Assembly: GCF_011765625.1 (NCBI RefSeq)
Contig: NZ_CP050315.1
Location: 62,001 to 126,000 of the forward strand
Origin: Shewanella aestuarii
GTDB lineage: Bacteria; Pseudomonadota; Gammaproteobacteria; Enterobacterales; Shewanellaceae
Length of the DNA: 64,000 nucleotides
Direction of reading: 5' to 3'
Numbering within the stretch: the first letter of the stretch is position 1; each line of letters starts with the position of its first letter. The notes under the pieces were generated by a model, which saw nothing but the letters and a program-made list of their open reading frames with translations, was not told where the DNA came from and made no database searches. This document shows, in pieces, positions 34,510 through 43,954 of the stretch. Position numbers and translations under genes: made by a program.

Positions 34510-35155
34510 AAACAATCACCTCCCTTTATTAGACCATGACTTCTTAAATCGTTGTTTGGACGACGATAAAGTGGATACAGAACAATTCAAAACACTGATC
34601 ACCAACTACGACATTACACCATACCAGCTTAATTTGATCACCGCGAAAATGTGCAGTGATGGTCACCTTGATGTGATAAAGCAAGCGGCAATAAAAGGGA
34701 TTGATATTAACTTCGATAACGGCGATTTTCTTGTTAACGCCGTTATTGGCGGTCACCAACATATCGTCCAATACCTGATAGAAGAACTCGGTGCTGGTGT
34801 GCAATCCAACAAAAATGCAGCATTGCGTTTTGCATCTTGTTGTGATCAACCAGACATAATTAAATATCTACTTGAGCAGGGTGCGGATATACACGCCGAC
34901 TTTGATAGTGCGCTTTATTGGGCTATTACTGGTAATCGCTTTCAAAGTACCCAAATCCTCGCCATGGCAGGTAAATTTAAGGCTGCTTGTGGTCTAGATT
35001 TACCCGTTGAAGATTGGGCAAAAACCGACAAAATGCGCTGTCACATAATGGCGTTAAGGATCGATATTAGTGTGGCCGAAGAGCTAGATAAAAGATGTGT
35101 TCAAACACAGGAAGCAGAAAGTGTCGATGATGTAAGTTTCAATAATTCGTTGTAA
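34499..35155 (+). CDS. Ankyrin-repeat protein with NSL tail (NNSL)
   Basis: 218 residues from ATG 34499 (MTIENNHLPLLDHD). Three to four ankyrin units are visible: GHLDVIKQAAIKGIDINFDN, GGHQHIVQYLIEELGAGVQS, QPDIIKYLLEQGADIHADFD, GNRFQSTQILAMAG. The fold is unrelated to the large paralogs, yet the end repeats their layout: VAEELDKRCVQT, an acidic linker, then VSFNNSL. Ankyrin domains bind proteins; no enzyme domain is present. It shows that the tail can be attached to a different scaffold. Confidence 0.75.
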   Translation: MTIENNHLPLLDHDFLNRCLDDDKVDTEQFKTLITNYDITPYQLNLITAKMCSDGHLDVIKQAAIKGIDINFDNGDFLVNAVIGGHQHIVQYLIEELGAGVQSNKNAALRFASCCDQPDIIKYLLEQGADIHADFDSALYWAITGNRFQSTQILAMAGKFKAACGLDLPVEDWAKTDKMRCHIMALRIDISVAEELDKRCVQTQEAESVDDVSFNNSL

Positions 35156-35177
35156 TAATGGACAAAAGGGCGGTCAT

Positions 35178-36290
35178 ATGCACAGGAATGATTATCTTAA
35201 CAAGCAACTCGACCAAGTGTTAATTAAGTATCAGCGCTGGTACGAAGTTAACAGCACTATCAAAAACGAATGCTTTCAGGTTTTGCCAAAAATCCTCAAA
35301 CAAATGAAAGAAGATAGTTTCGACGATGATATGTTACAAGCCTGTGATGCCATCTTAAATGAAAATGACGACGGTTTTACAACTAAATTTAAACTACAAA
35401 GGTTCATTAGTTGTAATGAGCTATGGCCTATAGTAACTCTAGAACATGAACTGGTAAATCAATCACGTTTTAATATAAGACTCTACTTATCTGAGCCTAT
35501 TGAAGTCATCACTGACTATAGGCTCCCTACGGGATGGGGTGCGCAGTTAGAATGGCCAGATATCGGCACAATTGAGGAACTTGTACAGCTAAGTCAAAAA
35601 ATCAATAAGTTGAATGGTGATCTCGTAGATAGCATTGCTTATTTTAATTGTGAAATTAAAGTAACCGACAAAGTGAATGTTGATGATGCACCTGACGATA
35701 TAAAAAAGATGCTATATGTCCAAGTAGTGACTGATTTTTTGGCTAATGGTTTTGCAGTTGAAAGAATACAAGATGCAGAACATCTAGCTGAAATTATTAA
35801 TAAATGTGAAACAGAGTTTCAAGAGTCATTGCGGTTGTTGATAAAGGAATTCACCTCAAACCAATGGGTAGATACACGTATAGATCAATTATTTAGCAAA
35901 GATAATGCTGATTGGCCAATGCCTCGGACAATACTCAGCAATATGCAGGTATTGATAGAGGTAATTGATAATTCAGACAATCATACAGATCAGCAATTTA
36001 CAGCTCAATCCGCTATGTTGCAGATACTAGCGACGCAATTTGAAAGGTTGGAACATACCGAAAAGCTAAGCGCTTATTACACGATGACGTCAAATCCAGC
36101 ATTTAACAAGAATGTACTCGACGAGCACTATGAATTCAATCGGTTTGCGGTACACCATGAGCGTGAGATAGCTGAGTTCAATTCATGTCATCAATTGGCA
36201 AACCTAATCGACAATGAATTACAAAATATCACGGCAGTAGAAAATGAAGTCAGACAAAGTGATGACTTAAGTGTTCAAAATGCACTCTAA
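35178..36290 (+). CDS. NSL-tail family protein (QNAL tail)
   Basis: 370 residues, intact. C-terminal module HQLANLIDNELQNI, linker VENEVRQSDD and tail LSVQNAL. It is followed after 15 bases by the next member. The N-terminal part is helical (LNKQLDQVLIKYQRWYEVN). Confidence 0.72.
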   Translation: MHRNDYLNKQLDQVLIKYQRWYEVNSTIKNECFQVLPKILKQMKEDSFDDDMLQACDAILNENDDGFTTKFKLQRFISCNELWPIVTLEHELVNQSRFNIRLYLSEPIEVITDYRLPTGWGAQLEWPDIGTIEELVQLSQKINKLNGDLVDSIAYFNCEIKVTDKVNVDDAPDDIKKMLYVQVVTDFLANGFAVERIQDAEHLAEIINKCETEFQESLRLLIKEFTSNQWVDTRIDQLFSKDNADWPMPRTILSNMQVLIEVIDNSDNHTDQQFTAQSAMLQILATQFERLEHTEKLSAYYTMTSNPAFNKNVLDEHYEFNRFAVHHEREIAEFNSCHQLANLIDNELQNITAVENEVRQSDDLSVQNAL

Positions 36291-36305
36291 ATTTGTAGGT
36301 AACAT

Positions 36306-37577
36306 ATGCTAAAGCACCCTAATTTTGATATAAAGGCCATTAATAAGGCCGAATATAATATAGCAATACAAACGTATAGTTTAGTAAATAATGCTATTCA
36401 AGTCTTGAAAGAAAGAATTAAATCTTTAAATCAGGATGTTATCTGTTTATTTAATGACAAGGCAAATCAAATTGATGATGGCGACATAGGCCGTGTAGAT
36501 TACCTCATCAATACAGCAGAAATTGATGGAAACGTTCAAGATTTAATGTCAGTCGAAGATGTTAGTTATTGCGGCGGGGAATTTACGCAAAATGAATTAT
36601 CGATGTTATTCGGCATATGGACCGCAGTCAAGATGTTCGATGGTGATATTAAATTAGCATCTATTGATGCTCATTTTGAGAATAATGACCTAAAAAGTTA
36701 CAAGCTTTATTACTACTCTGATGACTCAAATTGGACATCTTTCGAAGTAGTATCAACAGAAAACAGCATAGAACTAGCACTGACAATAGCGAGGAAAGCA
36801 CTCAGCGGAGGTCAAATTAACACATTGCTGGACGGTTTTAGTGACGAATTACATAAAGCCATATCGTTCGATGAATTACCTAGCTTTGAGCATTTATCCA
36901 AGTTACTAATGGATAATAGGGGTAGAAAGTTAATAGAATATGATGTGCGACATGAGATGCAATACAAAAACATGACAGATCCTGATTTTGAAAACCATCT
37001 TTACGAATCAATAAGACAAATCGATGGATCATATGCAAGCCAAACTGCATCTCTGATGGCAAATATTAAAAAGTTCAATGAGTATGAGCCAAATACGGGG
37101 CAATATATAGATAAGAGGCCACAGCATAAGCTATTTTTTGCAAGGCGCATATTTTTTGATGCACGATACCCAGATATAGAATGCTTTTGTCGGAATTTGT
37201 GCTTAGAAAAGCCAGTCAAAATTACCGAGATATTTGACATTATTAAAAGCGTGATCACAAAACTAAACCTAAACCAAAATTCCCCAACAGATTACAGCGC
37301 GTTAAGTCAACAGGCCAGTTCATTGGCCCGCCAATATTTTTCAGATAAAGACGTAATAGAACACTACGATGATTATTCAGCTTTTTTTGAACATCCGGTT
37401 TTTTTGTCAAATAAAGAATTGCAAGATAAGTTCGAACTCCAAAAGGAACAAGTGTGTTCAATAAGATTGGCCAATACAATTGACAAAGTAATCGAAAAAA
37501 ACTCATCTGCCATTGAATCGCAACAAAACGACGCAAGACAAAATGATCATAATGATCTTTGTCGCAATTCGCTCTAA
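36306..37577 (+). CDS. NSL-tail family protein (RNSL tail), MLxxPN subfamily
   Basis: 423 residues. It begins MLKHPNFDIKAINKAEYN, the same 'ML-x-x-P-N-[FLV]-[DN]' start found in four minus-strand genes 8-11 kb away. C-terminal module IRLANTIDKVIEKN, then a long Asn/Asp linker and LCRNSL. It is the only plus-strand copy of this subfamily, so it links the two arrays by descent. Confidence 0.75.
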   Translation: MLKHPNFDIKAINKAEYNIAIQTYSLVNNAIQVLKERIKSLNQDVICLFNDKANQIDDGDIGRVDYLINTAEIDGNVQDLMSVEDVSYCGGEFTQNELSMLFGIWTAVKMFDGDIKLASIDAHFENNDLKSYKLYYYSDDSNWTSFEVVSTENSIELALTIARKALSGGQINTLLDGFSDELHKAISFDELPSFEHLSKLLMDNRGRKLIEYDVRHEMQYKNMTDPDFENHLYESIRQIDGSYASQTASLMANIKKFNEYEPNTGQYIDKRPQHKLFFARRIFFDARYPDIECFCRNLCLEKPVKITEIFDIIKSVITKLNLNQNSPTDYSALSQQASSLARQYFSDKDVIEHYDDYSAFFEHPVFLSNKELQDKFELQKEQVCSIRLANTIDKVIEKNSSAIESQQNDARQNDHNDLCRNSL

Positions 37578-37653
37578 AAACACTATAACTAAATTTCGTT
37601 TGTATTGACTAAACAAAGTGACGAATCGCACTGACTAAATATTTTTTGTTTTG

Positions 37654-37685
37654 CTACGTATCATAAGCGTCCTTATGATACGTAG
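37654..37685. repeat. Perfect 14-bp inverted repeat CTACGTATCATAAG
   Basis: Arms 37654-37667 and 37672-37685 around a CGTC loop, with no mismatch. There is no T-run on either strand, so it is not a classical terminator. It stands at the boundary between the paralog array and the AT-rich block. Confidence 0.8.
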
Positions 37686-37833
37686 TAAAATGTGCAAACA
37701 TTTTATTAGACAAGTAAATTTGGTGCTGATAGAATGTTTGCACATACTATTACACTTTAAAAGTTTACCGCCATTTGCCAAGAAATTTTGTCATAGCGCA
37801 CAAACGGCAATAACGACTAAAAAGGAACAAATT

Positions 37834-38382
37834 TTGAGCAGGATAACGAAGCCTTTATGGAAATACCAGTATACGGCCCCTACTTCTGGGAGAAAACTGT
37901 ATTTATTGATGCCTAATGAATTAATAACTGCCGCACCTATCATTAGTAAAGTATTAGCACTAAGATATGATTATGAATATCAGCAATATAATTATTTTAA
38001 ATCGTTTACGGCTGAAGAACAGACAAATAAAGATTTAGAATTGAAGCGAGCTTTAAGAGAATTTGATAAATTAATAAAAAGTGGCAAATACACTGAGCAG
38101 GTAAAAAATGATATAGAAATGGAACTTCATATCGTGACGGTTATTAATATGTATTGCAATCAAATATTCTCTGATGATGGCTGGAAATATATCAGAAAGT
38201 TAATAAGCCAAGCCAATAAAAGAAAAAAGATTTGCACAATTACGGTGGATACCCTTACCTACGACCGTCTGATGGAATATGCAAAAGTACACGATATAAA
38301 TACACCCAATGAAGCTATATCTCAGCTATTAATAGATATCAAAGAAATAGATAAGCAGTTTTTACCAGAGAAGATTGACTAA
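37834..38382 (+). CDS. Hypothetical protein (first gene of AT-rich pair)
   Basis: About 182 residues from TTG 37834, chosen for AAGGA eight bases upstream. The frame is open further upstream, but that part overlaps the palindrome and looks non-coding. Helical, Lys/Tyr/Ile-rich (KLYLLMPNELITAAPIISKV, RALREFDKLIKSGKYTEQV), ending with a ribbon-helix-helix-like segment (ICTITVDTLTYDRLMEYAKV). It may be the DNA-binding partner of the large protein after it. AT-rich codon use unlike the flanking genes. Confidence 0.5.
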   Translation: MSRITKPLWKYQYTAPTSGRKLYLLMPNELITAAPIISKVLALRYDYEYQQYNYFKSFTAEEQTNKDLELKRALREFDKLIKSGKYTEQVKNDIEMELHIVTVINMYCNQIFSDDGWKYIRKLISQANKRKKICTITVDTLTYDRLMEYAKVHDINTPNEAISQLLIDIKEIDKQFLPEKID

Positions 38383-38401
38383 CTTAAATAACAGGCTAAA
38401 T

Positions 38402-40603
38402 ATGAGAAATTTACAGAATTCTATATTAGAAGATATAGCAAATATTCCAGAGAATGAATTAAGAGAGATAATCCATTCCTTCAAAAATTCGCTAGAGGAT
38501 CTTAAACATAACGAGCGATTCAATGACGATGATGGCGAAGATATTGAAGCCCTAGAAGATGCTCTCCGCTTCCCTATGGGTTTTCCAAAAGGCATTGATT
38601 TTATCGCCTATGTGCCTAAACCAGCTGCATCCGATATTGCAGGAATGAAGAAACAAACAGGGTTAAAAACCTTGAAGAAGTTTGGCATTATCAAGGAGTT
38701 AGTAAAAAGGACTAAGTTAGATGTCAGTTTGACAGAAAAACAGCAAGGGTGGTTTTTTCTTCATGCTGACCACCGTTCAAGACAAATAATGTCTGAGAGG
38801 AATGAAAAGTGTTTTGAATGGAACTTGCTGCAAGATTATTTTAAGTCGCGATTTAACTTCAAAAGTATAAAAACATACTGCTTTGGTTTAATCGATGGAA
38901 TGAAAGGATCACCCTATAATTTTAATGAGCTCCCTAAAAACCATCAAAGGCTGCTATCCGCAGCATTGAGGGTTGAAAATGACTTAATGCCTTCAATAAG
39001 ATTTGCGCTCAGTTATTTAGCAACGGACATATGGGAGCGATTACTGGATGAGCGACCTGTAGAGCAAAAATCATTGGATCTCTATGCATATTTTGCAGTT
39101 GCATCAAAATTAGAATCAACAGAGATGATTTTGTTGTGCATGGAAGAAAACCCAGTTGTATATCAGCACTTTCTAGCTAACTCATTGTGTGTACTAATTG
39201 ATAATTTTGGAGAGCCGGAGTTAATATCTTTTGAAGACGCATTAAAGCCGCCCCATATACCAGTTAAGATCAAATTATCTGAATATGAACCAGAAGATTA
39301 CCCCAGGGCTTTAATGTACCAATTTTCAAAGCTATTTATAGAAGCAACTGAGTTGATTCAATCTCAAGTATCAAGCCCCAATTTTGACAATCATAACCAT
39401 GTTTATATTACAAGCCTAATAAATCTGATAAAAATTAATTCTCTTGTTATAGAAAATATTTTAAGTTTCAAGAATAAGGACGAGTCATTGTCCAAATTGG
39501 CCCTTGAATTGAATAATTTCATAAACAAAAATAACGAATATTGCAGCAAGATAGAAGATGCCAATATACCTAAACTGTCTATCGACAAAATTGAATACCT
39601 GTTAAATCTTGTCGATGAGCAAATGAAGTCCACCTGCCCCATCTCTAAAACACTTCAAGAAAATGTAAAGACGCACACGGATGATGATGTTCGCACACAG
39701 ATATTACAAGGTTACAACGAAGCTTGCGAATTGGCTGATGAATATAATGAAAATATGCTGGCATATTCAAGCAACCCAATGGCAAATAGAGAAAAAATCA
39801 AAGACCTTAACCAAGAATTTGATTTAATGTACCAGGAATGTCTAAATACACTTAAAAACCATATAGATGCATATAACGAAGTGATTGATGTTACCACATC
39901 TATGTTTGAAACTTTTATAGCTGAGAACGCTAAGGATACGACAGAATCAACATCGCATGAAACCAATGAGACTTCTGAAATGCAAATTCAGCATTCAAAA
40001 GAGGTTGATGAATATATCAATCAAATCAACTCGTTGACTTCAGATGTAGAAGCTCTACAACAGCAATTAAAGCAAATTAAAATGGCTCAAAAGGCTGAAC
40101 GAGAACATTTGGTTGGCAAAAAAATCGAAAATATACGCGAAAACGATAGTGAAGTGGTACCCATCTTACGCACTATCATCACTTCACCGCAAAAAACTAC
40201 ATTAGAAGACCAGCTTCTAGCGTTAACGGCCCTGTTCCCAGATGTTGTTGTATTACCAAATGCGATGGCGTCTGCTAAATCATCACCCTATAACAATACA
40301 GAAAAGTCATGGGAAGCATTGTTGAAGTTAAGCAATGAATACCTACCCGCGATTGCTAGCGGCAAGAGTGATTGCGAAGCCCGTAAAGTCTTTCCTTTAA
40401 ATCAATTTGCCGCCAATGATTGCATTGCAAGCAAAGCAGGTGCGGAAAAAGATAAGCGAACCGGTGAATACAACGGGAAAGTTTACCAATTCGATAAGCA
40501 TCTTCGCCTTGGGTATAAAATTAATGCTGAAAAAACATTACGAATTCATTTCGATGTGATTGATAAAAAATTAGTGATATTCCATGTAGGTGAACACCTG
40601 TAA
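38402..40603 (+). CDS. Large multidomain protein with C-terminal RelE-like-looking module
   Basis: About 733 residues from ATG 38402. The N-terminal 70 residues are acidic and helical, the middle is long and helical, and a coiled coil spans about 555-600 (INSLTSDVEALQQQLKQIKM). The final 45 residues, GKVYQFDKHLRLGYKINAEK then LRIHFDVIDKKLVIFHVGEHL in pieces, form a compact beta-rich end that recalls RelE/ParE-type or similar small domains seen at the ends of several defence-associated proteins. I cannot name the family. AT-rich and possibly acquired separately. The pair with 37834 is a candidate toxin or defence unit. Confidence 0.5.
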   Translation: MRNLQNSILEDIANIPENELREIIHSFKNSLEDLKHNERFNDDDGEDIEALEDALRFPMGFPKGIDFIAYVPKPAASDIAGMKKQTGLKTLKKFGIIKELVKRTKLDVSLTEKQQGWFFLHADHRSRQIMSERNEKCFEWNLLQDYFKSRFNFKSIKTYCFGLIDGMKGSPYNFNELPKNHQRLLSAALRVENDLMPSIRFALSYLATDIWERLLDERPVEQKSLDLYAYFAVASKLESTEMILLCMEENPVVYQHFLANSLCVLIDNFGEPELISFEDALKPPHIPVKIKLSEYEPEDYPRALMYQFSKLFIEATELIQSQVSSPNFDNHNHVYITSLINLIKINSLVIENILSFKNKDESLSKLALELNNFINKNNEYCSKIEDANIPKLSIDKIEYLLNLVDEQMKSTCPISKTLQENVKTHTDDDVRTQILQGYNEACELADEYNENMLAYSSNPMANREKIKDLNQEFDLMYQECLNTLKNHIDAYNEVIDVTTSMFETFIAENAKDTTESTSHETNETSEMQIQHSKEVDEYINQINSLTSDVEALQQQLKQIKMAQKAEREHLVGKKIENIRENDSEVVPILRTIITSPQKTTLEDQLLALTALFPDVVVLPNAMASAKSSPYNNTEKSWEALLKLSNEYLPAIASGKSDCEARKVFPLNQFAANDCIASKAGAEKDKRTGEYNGKVYQFDKHLRLGYKINAEKTLRIHFDVIDKKLVIFHVGEHL

Positions 40604-40786
40604 AAAAGGATGAGGTGTTAGTTGATATTTTCGCTTTAAAATACAGCTAACACTTCTTAACTATCCATCATTTATTATTAGTCTTAAAAAATAATTCAAC
40701 GTAGTGTAGTTACAAAAAAATTAAACATGTATTATTTTCTACTGAACGGTCTAATTGACTAAACGAATTTCTGGAAAAATCAATAT

Positions 40787-41281
40787 ATGTCAAAAAACAT
40801 AATCATAGCGATTCTTGTCGTAATATCACTTATTCAAACGAGTATAATTTTTGACTATCACACTGACTGGGTTGAGAGCTCAGAAAATTTGGACGATGTT
40901 AATAAACAAGTAGAAGAGTTATCTCAGGAATTATTAGATCTAGAGTTAGAGCTGCTGGATGATTGGGAAAGTATTAATGAATACGTGCAAATTACTATAC
41001 CAAACGTAGATGAGCAACATTTTAAGCATCTGAATTACGCCAAAGCTTATAGACAAGACCTATATTCAAGACGCCTATCTGTCTGCAATGAAGGAAAAGC
41101 GAGCTTAATGCAGCAATTAACTGAGTTAAGCGAGTTGAAATCATATAACTTTCCATCTAACAAAGGGAAGGCTTCACTAATACGATTGGCTGTAACGCTA
41201 AAAATGTCATATAACGATTTACTGACGGGTTGTATTGGATATGTAGAATTGGCGGATCTGGACCTGAGTAGTTTGGAGTGA
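40787..41281 (+). CDS. Membrane-anchored coiled-coil protein
   Basis: 164 residues. One N-terminal hydrophobic segment (IIIAILVVISLIQTSIIF, residues 5-22) without a clear cleavage site, so probably an inner-membrane anchor with the rest in the periplasm. Residues 35-60 are an acidic coiled coil (VEELSQELLDLELELLDD). Unknown function. It converges on the minus-strand array. Confidence 0.55.
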   Translation: MSKNIIIAILVVISLIQTSIIFDYHTDWVESSENLDDVNKQVEELSQELLDLELELLDDWESINEYVQITIPNVDEQHFKHLNYAKAYRQDLYSRRLSVCNEGKASLMQQLTELSELKSYNFPSNKGKASLIRLAVTLKMSYNDLLTGCIGYVELADLDLSSLE

Positions 41282-41323
41282 AGCCCATCAAATAAAATAC
41301 AACTTCTGATCGTCAACTTTGTA

Positions 41324-42489
41324 TTAAATACTATTTAACGGTTTAAGGTTTAATTCAACATCTGGTTTAGCGCAGATTGAGCTTGAAGTAATAATATCAC
41401 TTGCTATTTGGGTATTAAGCGATTCAGATAAGGCTAAGCATGAAGCTAATTCCTGATATTTGCTTGGGTCGTTACTGTAGTGATAGGAAAGATCTAAATC
41501 ACATTTGCGTATCTTATTAAAATCGACAGTTTCAATATTTAATAGCTCTGCAATATAACGATCTGACATCCTATGTGTGTTATAACAATCAGCCAATATT
41601 TGCTCGATAAAATACGGGTCACCGTCGTCTAATGTGTTAAGTTGAGTTAATCGACTATGCAATGCTTTGGCGCCGATTTGTTCAGCTATCTGTGACTGAT
41701 TGAGAATCAATGAAACATGTTTTGCAAGGTTCAAATCAGGACAATTCTCAGTTCTAAAAGCTTTAAAATCCTCAAATGCAGCATCAGAGCCATCACAGAT
41801 AAAGGTTTCTATTGCATGAAAAAAAGGGATAGCTTTATAAATAGCATCGCAATGTTCAATTGAATCATCAAGATTCATAAATTCTATCCGAAAACCTTTT
41901 AAATAAGCCTTAGCTGCATTATCGAGTTGTTTTGCCAGTGCGACAGCCTTTAATTCAGTTTCATCAGACGCTAGCTGGGTGCGAAGAGGGATGACTTCAG
42001 GTGATTTTATGCTAGTCATTGCTAGCGATAAGTCACCTGACGCTAAATCAAATGTTAATTTAATCCGAGGTAGTTCAATAGTGGAGATATAGATGTCCAA
42101 ATTTTGAGCATTAATAAACTTAAGATCTTGTGGTGAAGAAATCGCAACCACAGATACTTTGTGTTCTTCTATGACGGTCTTCTCCAACGCCCAATGCTTA
42201 AATTCATGATATAACTCATCTCTCTTAAGCGGATAGGTTCTGCCATGCAGCATAGATGCTAGTTGATGGGTTCTATATCTTCCACTGTCTTTCCAGTGCC
42301 ATAGCAATAAACATTTGTCAGAAGCGAGAAGTCGTTGTCGATTGCGGGATCACGCAATCGTAATAGGCCGCTATTTACGGACTGAGCCTGTTCTTTTGAA
42401 AGCTGTTTAAGCGTTCTAATGAACTCAATTAGGTTTAGTGCTTGCTGCTGAGACTGTGTAATGTTGCCTTGGCGATGTTGTGTGCTCAT
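41324..42489 (-). CDS. NSL-tail family protein (LNSI tail), frameshifted
   Basis: Two frames join here. The 5' frame (ATG 42489, MSTQHRQGNITQSQQQALN) ends at 42259. The 3' frame, open from about 42307, continues with family-like sequence to the module LALSESLNTQIASD and the tail LNLKPLNSI at 41324. The two overlap between 42259 and 42307, so a single-base change in that stretch would restore one protein of about 387 residues. It has its own operator-bearing promoter, separate from the long operon upstream. Confidence 0.65.
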
Positions 42490-42521
42490 AAACCTATCCA
42501 TTTAGAAATTCGCCCAAAATG

Positions 42522-42545
42522 CACTTATCATGCATACATTAAGTG
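42522..42545 (-). promoter_or_regulatory. Promoter with element-wide operator, before 42489
   Basis: On the minus strand TTGGAA, 17 bases, TATATT, then CACTTA-ATGTATGCATGA-TAAGTG (42522-42545) with exact six-base arms. Confidence 0.7.
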
Positions 42546-42612
42546 AAATATAGCATAAACTAAAGCGCTTTCCAACTAGATGACCGAAGCCAAAAAGGAT
42601 GCTCCAAATGTG

Positions 42613-42626
42613 TAAAGTAACTTTAA
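42613..42626. repeat. Dispersed palindrome, copy 6
   Basis: TAAAGTAACTTTAA; it overlaps the stop codon of the 42623 gene. Confidence 0.75.
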
Positions 42627-43930
42627 AGGCTATTTAGCGGGATAGGATCAATTATTTCACTCTCTTTAATTTCCTTAGCAGCGGCTATAGGTAACTGTTC
42701 AGGAGCAAAATCAGATACTGCGGCATCGAGGCTTTTGGCTAAAGATTCACAAGCAACCTGCTCTTTTATCTGTATATATTTTTCTCCATAAGTCTCTTCT
42801 AGTCCGAAATATGGATGAAGGTCAGATTCGACCACCAGCTTAAAATTGGCAAGTTTTTCTTCAATTGTAAGGTCAGATTCGACCACCAGCTCAAAATTGA
42901 CAAGTTTTTCTTCATTTGTAAGGAGATTTGGGCTTGAAACTGTCTCTTCAAATTCAGTGTCTATGAGGTCGTTCAAGATGCTGTAACCAACTTCCCATAT
43001 TAGCCGCTCGTTAGCCGGGCTTTTAGCTAAACAATCACCTAATTCTTTAATGACGGGCAAAACCTCAGTTAGCTTGAAATTGGGATGAGTTTGGTGGAAT
43101 TTAAGGCTAGTTTTAAACGACCAAGAATCTGCCAAATCACAGAAAGTGTTGGTGAACTGTGTAATACGGTCGGCAATTACATTAATGTTTTGCGGGTATT
43201 CAAATGCAAGGTCGATTAACTGGCAGACATGATTAAAAGCACCTAAAGGGTGAGTATGCAAAAAATCATCAGTATTTTCAATTGTCAGGTTGACCGATGA
43301 AAGTAAGCAATAAGCATTTAATATCATCCTGTGATATCGCAATGTTTTATTTAAATCGGCTAATGAAGATAGCTGTTCTACCTCACTTATCGTGCAAAGT
43401 TTTTCTCGTATTGGTAAGATCTCTATCGACTGACGCCGGTTTCCTAATTTTAACGTTAATTTATCTTCTTCAAAAAATGGTTGCTCATGGTGAATGATGT
43501 GAAAACTTTGATTGCCATTCCAAAAACATAAATCCAGCTCATCAGCATTAAGCAGCCCTGTCGATTGTGAGTTAAAAGCCCAAATGTCAGCAATTCGCAG
43601 CTCTAGTTTATGAGCATCCCTAAACGCCCCCCACTTTAAGACTTCCATATCCAGATCGTTGCGGTTATCTATATGCAAAAAATCAGCTGCATAGAACTCG
43701 TTTTCATACTTATCAGTTGTCTGCCGACTATTTTCACTGATATAGATCTCTTCCAAACGCTCAGCCAGTTCACGGCCAAGTTTACTATCAAACTTTTTTA
43801 AATAGTTTGATGCCAATAATTGAAAAAATGCGACATCTTGCTTAACGATGTTAGCGATAAATCGGCAGTGGTCTTGGCTAATAACACATGAGTCTAATGC
43901 TGAGTTTTCAATTGCTTTGTGAATATTCAT
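42623..43930 (-). CDS. NSL-tail family protein (LNSL tail) with internal 17-residue repeat
   Basis: 435 residues, last gene of the long minus operon. C-terminal module ESLAKSLDAAVSDF, linker with acidic residues and IDPIPLNSL. Near residue 340-370 a 17-residue unit occurs twice (EEKLVNFELVVESDL and EEKLANFKLVVESDL), encoded by a 51-base tandem repeat at 42819-42920. The in-frame unit can expand or contract without breaking the gene. Confidence 0.74.
   Translation of the reverse strand: MNIHKAIENSALDSCVISQDHCRFIANIVKQDVAFFQLLASNYLKKFDSKLGRELAERLEEIYISENSRQTTDKYENEFYAADFLHIDNRNDLDMEVLKWGAFRDAHKLELRIADIWAFNSQSTGLLNADELDLCFWNGNQSFHIIHHEQPFFEEDKLTLKLGNRRQSIEILPIREKLCTISEVEQLSSLADLNKTLRYHRMILNAYCLLSSVNLTIENTDDFLHTHPLGAFNHVCQLIDLAFEYPQNINVIADRITQFTNTFCDLADSWSFKTSLKFHQTHPNFKLTEVLPVIKELGDCLAKSPANERLIWEVGYSILNDLIDTEFEETVSSPNLLTNEEKLVNFELVVESDLTIEEKLANFKLVVESDLHPYFGLEETYGEKYIQIKEQVACESLAKSLDAAVSDFAPEQLPIAAAKEIKESEIIDPIPLNSL
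42819..42920. repeat. 51-bp tandem repeat, two copies, in frame
   Basis: Units 42819-42869 and 42870-42920, differing at only a few positions. Confidence 0.85.
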
Positions 43931-43954
43931 GTTGCGCCCCCCTGCTTTGATAAA

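Noticed and set aside
35650..35670. Extra copies of the dispersed palindrome
   Set aside because: TTAAAGTAACCG here and TAAAGTAACAGG near 61071 match only the left half, so they were not counted.
37651..37833. Upstream extension of the 37834 gene
   Set aside because: The frame is open but crosses the perfect palindrome and is Cys/His/Leu-rich without a start signal. TTG 37834 has the ribosome site.
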